From Clostridium facile (GTDB lineage Bacteria > Bacillota > Clostridia > Oscillospirales > Ruminococcaceae), in assembly GCF_014297275.1 (NCBI RefSeq), contig NZ_JACOQK010000001.1, positions 496,001-560,000 of the forward strand: a DNA stretch of 64,000 nt, in the 5' to 3' direction. Every line of letters begins with the position of its first letter. The first letter of the stretch is position 1. Below the pieces are notes generated by a model. It saw only the letters and a list, made by a program, of their open reading frames with translations, was not told the DNA's origin and did not search any database. Shown one piece after another: positions 16,874-25,102 of the stretch. The translations under genes and the position numbers were made by a program.

Positions 16874-17263
16874 ATGAAATACTCAAAACAGCGGGAGATT
16901 ATCCTGGACTATGTAAAGAAAAATTTAGTGCATCCTACTGCAAATCATGTGTATTCTTCTTTAAAAAAAGAGCATCCTAATCTTAGCTTAGGTACAGTTT
17001 ACCGCAATTTAAACCAACTGGCTGAACTTGGGATGATCCAAAAGATTGAAGTAGCAGGGGCACCAGACCGTTTTGACGGCAATATTACCCCTCATTATCA
17101 CGCAATATGTGTGAAATGTAACGAAATGTTCGATTTCCAGATTGATCCTAAGCAACTGGATTTAACTTCAGCAATTAAAGGAGAAGGATTCCACCAGATT
17201 GTCAGTTGTGATGTAAGCATTAAATGTGTTTGTGAACACTGTGCCTCGGTAAAAAATAGCTGA
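16874..17263 (+). CDS. perR: PerR-like Fur-family peroxide repressor
   Basis: A 129-residue Fur-family protein. The winged-helix part is about residues 1-80 (LSLGTVYRNLNQLAELGMI is the recognition-helix signature). The metal-binding part has HYHAICVKCNEMFDF and CVCEHC, which give the two CxxC pairs of the structural zinc site. The short N-terminus and the adjacent rubrerythrin gene favour PerR over Fur. By family it represses peroxide-defence genes until metal-catalysed oxidation of its histidines. An AAGGAG site precedes the ATG. Confidence 0.85.
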   Translation: MKYSKQREIILDYVKKNLVHPTANHVYSSLKKEHPNLSLGTVYRNLNQLAELGMIQKIEVAGAPDRFDGNITPHYHAICVKCNEMFDFQIDPKQLDLTSAIKGEGFHQIVSCDVSIKCVCEHCASVKNS

Positions 17264-17305
17264 TTACAGGAGTAACCTGTAACCGGCATATGATGAGGTG
17301 TTCGT

Positions 17306-17842
17306 ATGAATCTAAAAGGAACAAAAACAGAACAGAATTTATTAACTGCTTTTGCCGGTGAATCACAGGCTCGCAATAAGTACACCTACTATGCCAGCCA
17401 GGCGAGGAAACAGGGGTATGAACAAATTGCGGCCATTTTTGAGGAAACAGCCCATAATGAGTGCGCCCATGCGAAACTGTGGTTTAAACTGCTAAACCAG
17501 GGGATTCCACAGTTGGATGAATGTTTGCGGGATGCTGCTGCTGGGGAAAATTATGAGTGGACAGAGATGTACGCTGAATTTGCCAAAGTAGCGGAAGAAG
17601 AAAACTTCCCTCAAATCGCCAATATGTTCCGTGGGGTGGCGGAGATTGAAAAAAGCCACGAACAACGGTACACTACTTTACTGGAAAATCTGCAGAATGG
17701 CAAAGTGTTTGAAAAAGATGGGGAATACGCATGGATTTGCCGGAACTGCGGCCATATCCACTTTTCGGATAAGGCGCCGGAAGTTTGCCCTGTATGTGCC
17801 CATCCACAAGCCTATTTTGAATTACATGTAATAAACTATTAA
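17306..17842 (+). CDS. rbr: Rubrerythrin
   Basis: A 178-residue non-haem iron peroxidase. The diiron four-helix bundle covers residues 1-130, with ligand helices AFAGESQARNKYTYYA, FEETAHNECAHAKLW and VAEIEKSHEQRY. A C-terminal rubredoxin domain has CRNCG and CPVC cysteine pairs near 144-164. It reduces hydrogen peroxide in anaerobes using electrons passed through the rubredoxin site. It follows perR after 42 bases with a GAGGTG ribosome site and is probably cotranscribed. Confidence 0.95.
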   Translation: MNLKGTKTEQNLLTAFAGESQARNKYTYYASQARKQGYEQIAAIFEETAHNECAHAKLWFKLLNQGIPQLDECLRDAAAGENYEWTEMYAEFAKVAEEENFPQIANMFRGVAEIEKSHEQRYTTLLENLQNGKVFEKDGEYAWICRNCGHIHFSDKAPEVCPVCAHPQAYFELHVINY

Positions 17843-18179
17843 CCCCAAAAATTCTGTTTTCGGAAAGTGGATTGGAAAGGAAATTTATTCTATAGAATAT
17901 TGGCTTTATTAGAGACGGTGTGGTGTTTTGCCATGCCGCCTTTGTTTTTGACCGAAATTTTTTATCTGGTATATTTGGTAGGATTACTGATAGAAGCTTT
18001 GTTCAATGCTTTTGTAAAAGTTGGTTTACGCCCTTTATCGTTTCTGATTCTATGCCATACTGATATTTTAAATTTTTATTTCCAGCATGAATGGTAGATT
18101 TTATGCTGCCAAAGAGATATAATAGGCTTATCAATTCCTGTAATGGGATTATCACTGATAAAGGATGGGAGTTTTCTAT
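17843..18179. other. Intergenic stretch with no supported gene
   Basis: About 337 bases after rubrerythrin. A hydrophobic frame of 76 codons begins at a GTG (17867) but lacks a ribosome site and has no recognisable domain. No clear terminator was seen after the rubrerythrin gene. Confidence 0.4.
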
Positions 18180-19205
18180 ATGGATACCTTGGAATTTAAT
18201 ATCATCGTTTCCATTCTCTTGGTTCCGATAAATTTATTCTGCTCATTTTGGATTTTTAAGGAAGCATTAAATCAGGCTGGCGTGACCTTTGGCGAGGCAT
18301 TACGCCATTTTGCCAACAAACCTTTGGTGGGAACTTCCCGTACCAGGTTACAAAAAAACCAGAGGAGGATATTTCACTATCTGGCGGAAAAGGCGGAAGA
18401 TCCTGAACAAATAAGGAAACTGTTACGCTGGTATGGGATTAGCACTTTACCGGGGCTTGCCGCATTGATACTTGCTGAGTTTGGCATCATCATCCCTTTT
18501 GCCAACAAGGAACAGTATATCTTTGCCGGCAATATTATCCTTGCCTTCATCAATATTGCTCTTGTGGTAGTGGGGAAAGTTTACAGGCAAAACCATCCTA
18601 TGGAGGAACGGATGGCGGAAAAACTTGCGATAAAGTATGAAAGGGAGAAATCCAAACATAGAGGGAAACGGATTATTGCGTGCACAGTGGTAGGTAGTAT
18701 CTTTCTCTTGTTTTTCATCGTAAGCCATTTGGCTGCTACACAGCTTATAAATCATCAAACCACCAGTATACAGCCGCCATCCATCACCGGAAACCTTCAC
18801 TTTTCAGATGTACATACGGCTTTGTCTGACAAAGGGTTTGAAACCGCAAACATAGCCACAACCTACTGGTTTTATGATGAACACAAACTCACCAATGTGG
18901 TGGCTGGCGTAAAAGGGGAAACAACCTTTGAGTTTTACGAATATTCGGATGGAGAAACAACCGATGGGGTGTATAACCGTATCTCATACGATATTGCACC
19001 GGAATTGGAGTTTGACCAGCGTGCTGAACATGAAACAGAACTGCCTGGCGGAGGAAAACAGTTTGCCATCACACAAAACGGAGTTTACAGCCTTGTGTTG
19101 TATCAAAATAATACGGTGATTTACGCCTGTTCCTCCGCCCATCCAGACGAAATACAGTATATTCTAGATTCACTGGGGTATCTTACGGAAAATACAGCAG
19201 GTTAA
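18180..19205 (+). CDS. Polytopic membrane protein of unknown function
   Basis: A 341-residue protein starting at ATG 18180, preferred over an ATG 15 bases upstream because GGGAG sits at a normal distance before it. Hydrophobic segments lie near residues 5-25, 85-105, 112-130 and 165-185, separated by a basic loop (EREKSKHRGKR). The last 150 residues (from about 195) form a soluble domain outside the membrane, rich in Thr, Tyr and acidic residues. No catalytic motif is recognised. The architecture of membrane core plus external domain hints at sensing or envelope maintenance, but no function can be assigned. Confidence 0.7.
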   Translation: MDTLEFNIIVSILLVPINLFCSFWIFKEALNQAGVTFGEALRHFANKPLVGTSRTRLQKNQRRIFHYLAEKAEDPEQIRKLLRWYGISTLPGLAALILAEFGIIIPFANKEQYIFAGNIILAFINIALVVVGKVYRQNHPMEERMAEKLAIKYEREKSKHRGKRIIACTVVGSIFLLFFIVSHLAATQLINHQTTSIQPPSITGNLHFSDVHTALSDKGFETANIATTYWFYDEHKLTNVVAGVKGETTFEFYEYSDGETTDGVYNRISYDIAPELEFDQRAEHETELPGGGKQFAITQNGVYSLVLYQNNTVIYACSSAHPDEIQYILDSLGYLTENTAG

Positions 19206-19629
19206 ATGTTTACCAGCAGGATTTGATAGATAGAAAGGGAATGTTCGATTATATTGAGATAATAAAATTTGTACTACAGTAGGGAAATTGGTTTTACCTT
19301 TGACAGCGGAACCTAGATCTAGAAACTGTTTCCATTTTGCTTTTCGACCCTTCAGTAACATAGAAACCAAACTTGTAAAAAATAGAACCGGTACCTTTGA
19401 GAGTAATGCTCAAAAGATACCGGTTTTTTCTATTTGATAGTTTTGTACAGTTTTTGATTACTTACGGGAAATTTAGGCTCTGCAGCAAATTTCTACGTAA
19501 AAGGATTTACGGAGTAAAGACAGCAAACGCAACTAGAAATTTTACGTTTAAACCACCGAAATCAACCCTGATTTGATGAATATTGCCAAAGTAACGTTCT
19601 GATTCCTGAATCCGGACAACGGCAAACGG
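19206..19629. other. Intergenic region with one terminator
   Basis: About 424 bases between convergent genes. Apart from the hairpin at 19386-19429, no coding, repeat or RNA signal was identified. Confidence 0.45.
19386..19429 (+). terminator. Terminator-like hairpin
   Basis: AACCGGTACCTTTGAG pairs imperfectly with CTCAAAAGATACCGGTT and is followed by six T residues. It is about 180 bases after the membrane protein stop, the most likely unit it terminates. Confidence 0.7.
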
Positions 19630-20019
19630 CTATAGCTCTTCTTCCGTCCCTTCCAGGCTATCAGAAGGAGAGTTTTCATTTTGCAACGCTTCGGTAATAT
19701 AATCTTTTGCTTCTTCTACCGAAAGAAATTCCGCTTTGGAAACCACGGTTCCGTCTACGACCAAAGCTGGGGTATATAATACACCATAGCGTACAATATC
19801 CCGATTATCGCTAAGGTAGAGTACTTTGTCATCAAACCCCAGTTCTTGTACTGCCTGTTGGACATTGGCCAGGTTTTGTTTATGCCGCCTGCCAAATCCG
19901 CCTAACACAATAAAACGACTTTGTTCTTTTGGCTTTCCAAATGGGTAAAGTTCCCGTTCTTCTTCCCGAATCCGTCTTTTTTCTTTCCATTGTTCCAATT
20001 TATCTCCGATAAATCCCAT
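19630..20019 (-). CDS. Thioredoxin-fold protein lacking the CxxC motif
   Basis: A 129-residue protein with a charged N-terminal extension (EQWKEKRRIREEERELYPFG). A domain like the small thioredoxin_3 family follows: FIVLGGFGRRHKQNLANVQQAVQELG, then DIVRYGVLYTPALVVDGTVVSKAEFLS with the conserved cis-proline segment TPALVVDG. Where relatives have CxxC (usual form GSGCxxCK), this protein has GFGRRHK and no cysteine at all, so thiol redox chemistry is ruled out. It begins 3 bases after the radical SAM gene and is presumably cotranscribed. It could be a binding or scaffolding subunit. Confidence 0.72.
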   Translation of the reverse strand: MGFIGDKLEQWKEKRRIREEERELYPFGKPKEQSRFIVLGGFGRRHKQNLANVQQAVQELGFDDKVLYLSDNRDIVRYGVLYTPALVVDGTVVSKAEFLSVEEAKDYITEALQNENSPSDSLEGTEEEL

Positions 20020-20022
20020 TGA

Positions 20023-21774
20023 TTAATTCTCCATTTCTGTTTCAATCTGTTCTACTGGTAATTCTATGACAAGGGCATTCCCTAGCAGGTCTGTTTGGCG
20101 GTAGTTAAACAGGAGGTAACATTCTTGCTGTTGGCCTGTAAGGGGATGAAAAGGAAATTTTTCTAAATGTGCCATTCGATATATCTGTAGCCCGTTCAGG
20201 TTTTGGTAGTCTGGAAGATAGGTTTTGATATTTTCCGGCTGGTTATAGAACTGGTAAATTGGCTGTTTTTGTTCTGTGGTTAGGTCGTTTGGAATCCAAG
20301 ACGGGATTTTTTTCGCCTTTTCGTGGGAGTACAGGTCGAATTTCGCCAGCCACTGGAAATATTCCAAATTTCCTTTGGGGAGTTCCATTAGGAATTCATA
20401 TAAAATAGTATATGCCTGTTCTTTGGTATGGCTAACCTTGTGGTAGCCTTTTTTCTGGTAGAATCCTGCTAAGTTCTCATATAGGGAGAACGGGGTAGGG
20501 AATAGGGTCTCCAAATAGCGGATACAGGCTTTAAAACGGTTAGAATTGTAATATTGCTCCACCATTTCCTCTATCATTTTTAGTTGCAAGGTCCGTTCAA
20601 ATGGCAGCCATCTGGTAAAGAGGACTTCATATGGAGCAGTTTTCCGACAGGTAATCCCCAATTCTTTTTGGCGCCGCTCTAAATCCGACCCCTTTAGCAG
20701 TTTTAAAAATCCCAATTGAAATTGATCCGGATGCAAAGCGTATACATCGTTAAAGGATTTTCCAAAACTGTGATAGTCCTCATGGGGAAGCCCGGCAATT
20801 AAATCCAGATGAAGGTGGATGTTTTTGTTTTTCTGCAAGGCAGCTACTACCTGGGCAATTCGGTCAAAGTTATTTTTTCGGTGGATTTCCTTCAAGGTTT
20901 TTTCGTTGGTGGTCTGGATGCCAATTTCAAACTGGAAGAGCCCTTTTCTTGCGGTTTGTAAAAAGGAAATAGATTCTTCATCCAGTGTATCCCCATTGAT
21001 TTCACAATGGAAATTGGTAATGCCATTATCATGTTCCGCTACATATTTCCAAATATGCAGGGCGTGATGCTTGTTGCAGTTAAACGAACGGTCTACAAAT
21101 TTAACCTGTTTCACCCGATGGTCCAAAAAGAACTGTAAATCTTGTTCCACCCGTTGCTCCGAAAGCAGCCTTACCCCCTTTTCGATAGAGGAGAGGCAGT
21201 AAGCGCACTGATATGGACAGCCGCGGGAAGATTCATAATAGATAATCCGGTTTTGGAACTGTGCCATCCGTTCATCGTCATAAACAAATGGGATATCATC
21301 CAAACGCAAAGGGGGTTGAGGAGGGTTCTCGACCAATTGGGAACCAATTTTCCATGTTAGCCCTTTTACACTGTCAAGACTGACCTTATTCTGAAGAGCC
21401 TGTACCAATTCCGCAAAGGTTTTTTCCCCTTCACCACGGATGACCATATCCACTGGATAGGATTCTAGTAGTTCTTTGGAGTTGTAGCTCACTTCCGGTC
21501 CTCCCAATACAATAGTTATATCAGGAGCAACTTGTTTTAACTGCACCACAAGGCGCAAAATCATATCAATATTCCAAATGTAACAGGAAAAGCCCACAAT
21601 ATCCGGATGTTCCTCAAATAATTCCCGTAATATCAGCTCTTCCGGCTGGTTGATGGTGTATTCCCGTATTTCTGGCATAATGCCAGTATGTAGCTGTGTA
21701 TATTTTTGTATACTTCGGATTGCCAAATTGGAATGGATGAACTTGGCGTTTAAAGATACTAGGATAAACTTCAT
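20023..21774 (-). CDS. B12-binding radical SAM protein with DUF4080-like C-terminus
   Basis: A 583-residue protein with the start moved to the second ATG (21774), because the AAGGA ribosome site is too close to the first ATG. Residues 1-145 form a cobalamin-binding-type domain (VGFSCYIWNIDMIL, VLGGPEVSYNS, VIRGEGEKTFAELV). The radical SAM core follows, with the CxxxCxxC ligands in RGCPYQCAYCLSS near 185-195. The C-terminal 200 residues match the DUF4080 type found with this class. Substrate is unknown; related proteins carry out difficult methyl transfers or ring-forming reactions. It is paired with the cysteine-less thioredoxin-fold gene. Confidence 0.87.
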   Translation of the reverse strand: MKFILVSLNAKFIHSNLAIRSIQKYTQLHTGIMPEIREYTINQPEELILRELFEEHPDIVGFSCYIWNIDMILRLVVQLKQVAPDITIVLGGPEVSYNSKELLESYPVDMVIRGEGEKTFAELVQALQNKVSLDSVKGLTWKIGSQLVENPPQPPLRLDDIPFVYDDERMAQFQNRIIYYESSRGCPYQCAYCLSSIEKGVRLLSEQRVEQDLQFFLDHRVKQVKFVDRSFNCNKHHALHIWKYVAEHDNGITNFHCEINGDTLDEESISFLQTARKGLFQFEIGIQTTNEKTLKEIHRKNNFDRIAQVVAALQKNKNIHLHLDLIAGLPHEDYHSFGKSFNDVYALHPDQFQLGFLKLLKGSDLERRQKELGITCRKTAPYEVLFTRWLPFERTLQLKMIEEMVEQYYNSNRFKACIRYLETLFPTPFSLYENLAGFYQKKGYHKVSHTKEQAYTILYEFLMELPKGNLEYFQWLAKFDLYSHEKAKKIPSWIPNDLTTEQKQPIYQFYNQPENIKTYLPDYQNLNGLQIYRMAHLEKFPFHPLTGQQQECYLLFNYRQTDLLGNALVIELPVEQIETEMEN

Positions 21775-22092
21775 ATTCATTTCCTTCGATTGGTTAAAAT
21801 TACATCAGAAAGCAAAGTTAAGCTCTGATGGTAAAATACATATTTTATTAGTATACCATATTTTTTGATTTATTTCATGAAAACATTTTAAAAAATCCGT
21901 TGCCCTATCAATCAAAACAAAACAACAAATTGATTTTATATAATCATAAAACTGTCTTATATGAGACAGTTTTTTAGAAAATCACCCTTATTTTTATGTT
22001 TTATTTTAGAATTAATAATAAAATAATCATATATATGTAAATTTTATCGTAAAACATGTCAAAATTGTGCAGCTTATCTGGAAAGAAAAAAC
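21775..22092. other. AT-rich divergent spacer with an orphan hairpin
   Basis: About 320 bases between the divergent radical SAM and sigma factor genes. Besides the hairpin at 21948-21974 nothing coding was found. It must contain the minus-strand promoter of the radical SAM gene. Confidence 0.45.
21948..21974 (+). terminator. Orphan terminator-like hairpin
   Basis: AAAACTGTCT and AGACAGTTTT form a perfect 10-bp stem with loop TATATG, followed by a T run. No gene on this strand lies within 2 kb upstream, so it either ends an unseen small transcript or acts on read-through. Confidence 0.55.
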
Positions 22093-22121
22093 TTGACAAT
22101 TATCACGGAATAAGGTATGAT
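22093..22121 (+). promoter_or_regulatory. Consensus promoter of the sigma factor gene
   Basis: TTGACA at 22093-22098 and TATGAT at 22116-22121 with 17-base spacing. The upstream in-frame ATG at 22117 lies inside the -10 element, which supports the later start at 22156. Confidence 0.8.
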
Positions 22122-22155
22122 AAGGGTAAATCATAGGAAGGTAAGGCAAAATTCT

Positions 22156-22716
22156 ATGGAACATCCATACAATCCAGATGCTTTTCAAGCCAATGATCTG
22201 ACTGAATCAGAAGCAGGGCGATTGGTGGAAACCTATATGGGGCTTGTTGTAAAACTTGCATCCAAGTTCCATGTGGACGGAATGGAGCAGGAAGACCTGA
22301 TCCAAGAAGGGTTGATTGGGTTGCTAGACGCAATTCGCACCTATCAGTTGGATCGAGATACTTCGTTCCAGACATATGCCAGTACTTGTATCCGCAACAG
22401 GATTTTAAAAGCAGCTCAAAGTGCGGCTGCAAAAAAACATAGTTTGCTGAACCAATCCCTTCCTTTGGAAGAATCTATTGTAGTGGATTCTTCTGAGCCG
22501 GCAGACCCTGAGTTGTTGTTTCTTGCCAAAGAAAAACAACAGGAAATGAACCGGCAAATCAAAATACTTTTGTCTTCGTTTGAGAAGGAAACCTTGTTTT
22601 TGTATCTGCAAGGCTACAGCTACGATGCGATGTCAAAACGGCTGCATGTACCAAAAAAGTCGGTTGACAATGCCCTGGTTCGAATCCGGAAGAAGCTAAA
22701 GTTTTTAGTAAATTAG
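22156..22716 (+). CDS. Sigma-70 family RNA polymerase sigma factor, SigH-like
   Basis: A 186-residue sigma factor from ATG 22156; the promoter position excludes the longer reading. Region 2 has DLIQEGLIGLLDAIRTY and TSFQTYASTCIRNRILKAAQ. Region 4 has YLQGYSYDAMSKRLHVPKKSVDNALVRIRKKL, a helix-turn-helix for -35 contact. There is no region 1.1 or 3 of the housekeeping type, and the layout is closest to SigH/sigma-30 of spore-forming Firmicutes. By analogy it would direct a stationary-phase or sporulation-linked regulon. A flanking anti-sigma gene is not seen. Confidence 0.8.
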   Translation: MEHPYNPDAFQANDLTESEAGRLVETYMGLVVKLASKFHVDGMEQEDLIQEGLIGLLDAIRTYQLDRDTSFQTYASTCIRNRILKAAQSAAAKKHSLLNQSLPLEESIVVDSSEPADPELLFLAKEKQQEMNRQIKILLSSFEKETLFLYLQGYSYDAMSKRLHVPKKSVDNALVRIRKKLKFLVN

Positions 22717-22737
22717 CGCATGTCCTATATCATCCAT

Positions 22738-22801
22738 GGCCCGGTAGCTTAAAGCAGAGCGTTGTTTTTTCAAAGGTGATGGTGCGAATCCGTCTGGGGC
22801 A
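22738..22801 (+). tRNA. Degenerate tRNA-like element (pseudo-tRNA)
   Basis: The 64 bases read in tRNA order. There is a GGCCCGG-TA opening, a D-arm-like GCTT...AGC (22747-22760) and a short T-rich hairpin TTG/CAA in place of the anticodon arm (22762-22773). A good T-arm follows, GATGG-TGCGAAT-CCGTC at 22778-22794, and then TGGGGCA, whose GGGC can pair with GCCC at the 5' side. The anticodon stem is too short, the D-loop lacks GG, and T55 is replaced by G, so ordinary translation is unlikely. It lies between the sigma factor stop and the zinc-ribbon gene, probably in the leader of the latter. No database check was possible. Confidence 0.45.
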
Positions 22802-22833
22802 AATATTATTGTTATTTAAGAGAGGTTTTTCAA

Positions 22834-23109
22834 ATGTACGAAGACAAAACATTAACTTGTAAAGAATGTGGAGCAGAATTTGTTTTTACCGCTGGTGAAC
22901 AAGAATTCTACGCTGAAAAAGGGTTTGTTAATGAACCACAAAGATGTAAAAGCTGCCGTGATGCCCGTAAAAACGCATCCAAGGCAAGCAGAGAAATGTA
23001 TACTGCAACCTGTGCTTCCTGTGGTGGAGAAGCAAAAGTTCCTTTCCAACCACGTGAAGACCGTCCAGTTTATTGCAGCGAATGCTTCGCTAAAATGAGA
23101 GAAGAATAA
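22834..23109 (+). CDS. Small zinc-ribbon protein (CxxC-x17-CxxC type)
   Basis: A 91-residue protein with four zinc-knuckle pairs. CKECG and CKSCR (residues about 9-42) form a first ribbon; CASCGGEAKVPFQPREDRP and CSEC form a second. Such probable zinc-binding proteins are widespread, abundant and small, and their exact role is not known; nucleic-acid or chaperone binding is a common guess. A GAGAGG site precedes the ATG, and a strong terminator follows 21 bases after the stop. Confidence 0.85.
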   Translation: MYEDKTLTCKECGAEFVFTAGEQEFYAEKGFVNEPQRCKSCRDARKNASKASREMYTATCASCGGEAKVPFQPREDRPVYCSECFAKMREE

Positions 23110-23130
23110 TTTCTTTTTTTGATACCTTTT

Positions 23131-23156
23131 ACCCGGGATTTTTATCCCGGGTTTTT
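23131..23156 (+). terminator. Terminator of the zinc-ribbon gene
   Basis: ACCCGGGAT and ATCCCGGGT form a perfect 9-bp GC-rich stem (23131-23139/23144-23152) followed by a T run. Confidence 0.92.
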
Positions 23157-23165
23157 CTATTTTAC

Positions 23166-23194
23166 TTGACAATTTTTTGGTACTGTGGTAGGCT
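23166..23194 (+). promoter_or_regulatory. Promoter of the TPP riboswitch-thiC unit
   Basis: TTGACA at 23166-23171 and TAGGCT at 23189-23194 with 17-base spacing place the transcript start just before the riboswitch. Confidence 0.65.
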
Positions 23195-23210
23195 AATGGA
23201 CAGAACTGAA

Positions 23211-23305
23211 TAACAGGGGGAGCTTGTATGGCAGGCTGAGAGGAAGTAATCAAACTTCGACCCTAAGAACCTGATTTGGATAATGCCAGCGTAGGGATAT
23301 AGGTT
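23211..23305 (+). ncRNA. TPP riboswitch (THI element)
   Basis: The hallmark blocks appear in order: AGGGGGAGC near 23216, GGCTGAGAGG near 23234, GACCCTAAGAACCTGAT near 23259 and GGATAATGCCAGCGTAGGGA near 23278. This is the thiamine pyrophosphate-sensing aptamer upstream of thiC. Binding of TPP should favour the terminator at 23315-23356. Confidence 0.97.
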
Positions 23306-23314
23306 GTATTTCAG

Positions 23315-23356
23315 CAATACCTTCTTTGCGGTGGCAAAGCTGGGTATTGTTTTTTT
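23315..23356 (+). terminator. Riboswitch-controlled terminator before thiC
   Basis: CAATACC pairs with GGGTATTG, and CTTTGC with GCAAAG inside it, followed by a long T run. The hairpin comes directly after the aptamer, so control is by transcription termination. Confidence 0.88.
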
Positions 23357-23434
23357 ATGCCCGGTGATACTCCGCCATTTGCTCGGCAGAGTTTAAAAAT
23401 CCAAACCATGCAATGAAAGAAAGGATGTTTTGCC

Positions 23435-24736
23435 GTGTATACAACACAGATGGATGCAGCAAAAAAAGGAATTATCACCAAAGAAATGGCGGCTGTTGCC
23501 AAAGAGGAACAGATTCCGGAAACAGAGTTAATGGAACTGGTTGCGAAAGGCCAGGTAGTAATCCCTGCAAACAAAAACCATACCTGTTTAAAACCTCATG
23601 GGATTGGCAGCAAACTAAAAACAAAAATCAATGTTAATTTAGGAACCTCTAAGGACTGCCTGGATTTAGATGTTGAGATGAAAAAAGTAATGACCGCTGT
23701 TGATTTGGGTGCGGAAGCTATTATGGATTTAAGTTCATTTGGCGATACCCAGGTGTTCCGCAGAAAATTAACCGCCGAATGTCCAGCTGTTTTGGGTACT
23801 GTGCCAATTTATGACGCTGTGGTATATTATAATAAAGCGTTAAAAGCGATTACCTCCCAGCAGTGGATTGATATTGTAAAAATGCACGCCGAAGATGGTG
23901 TGGATTTTATGACCATCCACTGTGGCATCAACAAAGAAACCGCAAAGCGTTTTAAACAGGCAAAACGCCATACCAATATCGTCTCCCGTGGGGGTTCCAT
24001 TATTTTTGCGTGGATGGAGCTGACAGGGAACGAAAACCCATTTTATGAGCATTTTGATGAAATTTTGGATATTTGCCAGCAATACGATGTTACTTTAAGC
24101 CTGGGGGATGCCTGCCGTCCAGGAAGCATCGAAGATGCGGGAGATATTTCTCAAATTGAGGAATTGGTTACCTTGGGCGAACTGACCATGCGGGCGTGGG
24201 AAAAGAACGTCCAGGTAATGATTGAAGGGCCAGGACATATGCCTTTGAACCAGATTCGTGCGAATATGGAAATTCAGCAGACCATCTGTAAAGGGGCGCC
24301 TTTTTATGTGTTAGGGCCTTTGGTAACCGATGTCGCTCCAGGGTATGACCATATTACCGCAGCCATTGGTGGTGCAATTGCCGCAACTTATGGAGCTTCT
24401 TTCCTCTGCTATGTGACACCGGCAGAACATCTTCGCCTGCCAACTGTAGACGATGTAAAAGAGGGGATTATCGCCTCTAAAATTGCCGCCCATGCCGCTG
24501 ATGTTGCCAAAGGGGTAAAGGGTGCGAAAGACTGGGATTACCAGATGAGCGAAGCACGCCGCAACCTGGACTGGGAAAAACAGTTTGAGCTGGCCATGGA
24601 CGGAGAAAAAGCAAGAAGATACCGTGCGGAATCCACTCCGGAACGGGAAGACACCTGTACCATGTGCGGAAAAATGTGTGCAGTACGCAATATCAATAAA
24701 ATCCTGCGTGGCGAAGATGTAGACATCATGGATTAA
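23435..24736 (+). CDS. thiC: Phosphomethylpyrimidine synthase ThiC
   Basis: A 433-residue radical SAM enzyme that converts aminoimidazole ribotide to hydroxymethylpyrimidine phosphate in thiamine synthesis. IMDLSSFGDTQVFRR, SRGGSIIFAWM, SLGDACRPGSIEDAGD, EGPGHMPLNQI and GPLVTDVAPGYDHITAAIGG are ThiC signatures. The C-terminal CTMCGKMCAVR is the CxxCxxxxC motif that binds its 4Fe-4S cluster. It starts at GTG with AAAGGATG upstream. No other thi gene is nearby, so thiC stands alone under riboswitch control. Confidence 0.98.
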   Translation: MYTTQMDAAKKGIITKEMAAVAKEEQIPETELMELVAKGQVVIPANKNHTCLKPHGIGSKLKTKINVNLGTSKDCLDLDVEMKKVMTAVDLGAEAIMDLSSFGDTQVFRRKLTAECPAVLGTVPIYDAVVYYNKALKAITSQQWIDIVKMHAEDGVDFMTIHCGINKETAKRFKQAKRHTNIVSRGGSIIFAWMELTGNENPFYEHFDEILDICQQYDVTLSLGDACRPGSIEDAGDISQIEELVTLGELTMRAWEKNVQVMIEGPGHMPLNQIRANMEIQQTICKGAPFYVLGPLVTDVAPGYDHITAAIGGAIAATYGASFLCYVTPAEHLRLPTVDDVKEGIIASKIAAHAADVAKGVKGAKDWDYQMSEARRNLDWEKQFELAMDGEKARRYRAESTPEREDTCTMCGKMCAVRNINKILRGEDVDIMD

Positions 24737-24749
24737 TAAACATAACAAA

Positions 24750-24787
24750 AAACAGCCAGCCTCATTTCAATAGGGCTGGCTGTTTAC
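24750..24787 (+). terminator. Terminator of thiC
   Basis: A perfect 12-bp stem AAACAGCCAGCC/GGCTGGCTGTTT lies just after the thiC stop, with a short T tract. Confidence 0.85.
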
Positions 24788-25060
24788 ATTAGAGTAAAAT
24801 TGAATCCATTTTGGTTCTGTCAGAGGGAAAGTTTTGAAACAATCAAAAACAATCCTATAAAAACATCGCAATAATCTTAAAGTACAGTGAAAAATATATC
24901 AGTGTGGCTTTCAATCCAATATTACGAAGCATAACCTACTAGACAGTCATTGCTTATAAACATGGAAAGTCAGCATTACTAACATTTTGGTGCTATACAA
25001 AAAGTTTACCATGATGATTTTCGCTTCATTTATGATAAGGTTATAAAAACGGCAGTATCA
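24788..25060. other. Intergenic stretch between two terminators
   Basis: About 270 bases without a supported gene or recognisable element, lying between the convergent thiC and yjdF units. Confidence 0.45.
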
Positions 25061-25097
25061 AAAATACTGGCAGTCGTAATGACTGCCAGTATTTTTT
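25061..25097 (-). terminator. Terminator of yjdF
   Basis: A perfect 15-bp stem AAAATACTGGCAGTC/GACTGCCAGTATTTT with loop GTAAT sits just past the yjdF stop at 25103. It is nearly symmetric. Confidence 0.9.
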
Positions 25098-25102
25098 GTG
25101 GG

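Noticed and set aside
17867..18097. A 76-codon hydrophobic frame after rubrerythrin
   Set aside because: It starts at a GTG without a ribosome site, has no recognisable similarity, and the following promoter-like region suggests spacer.
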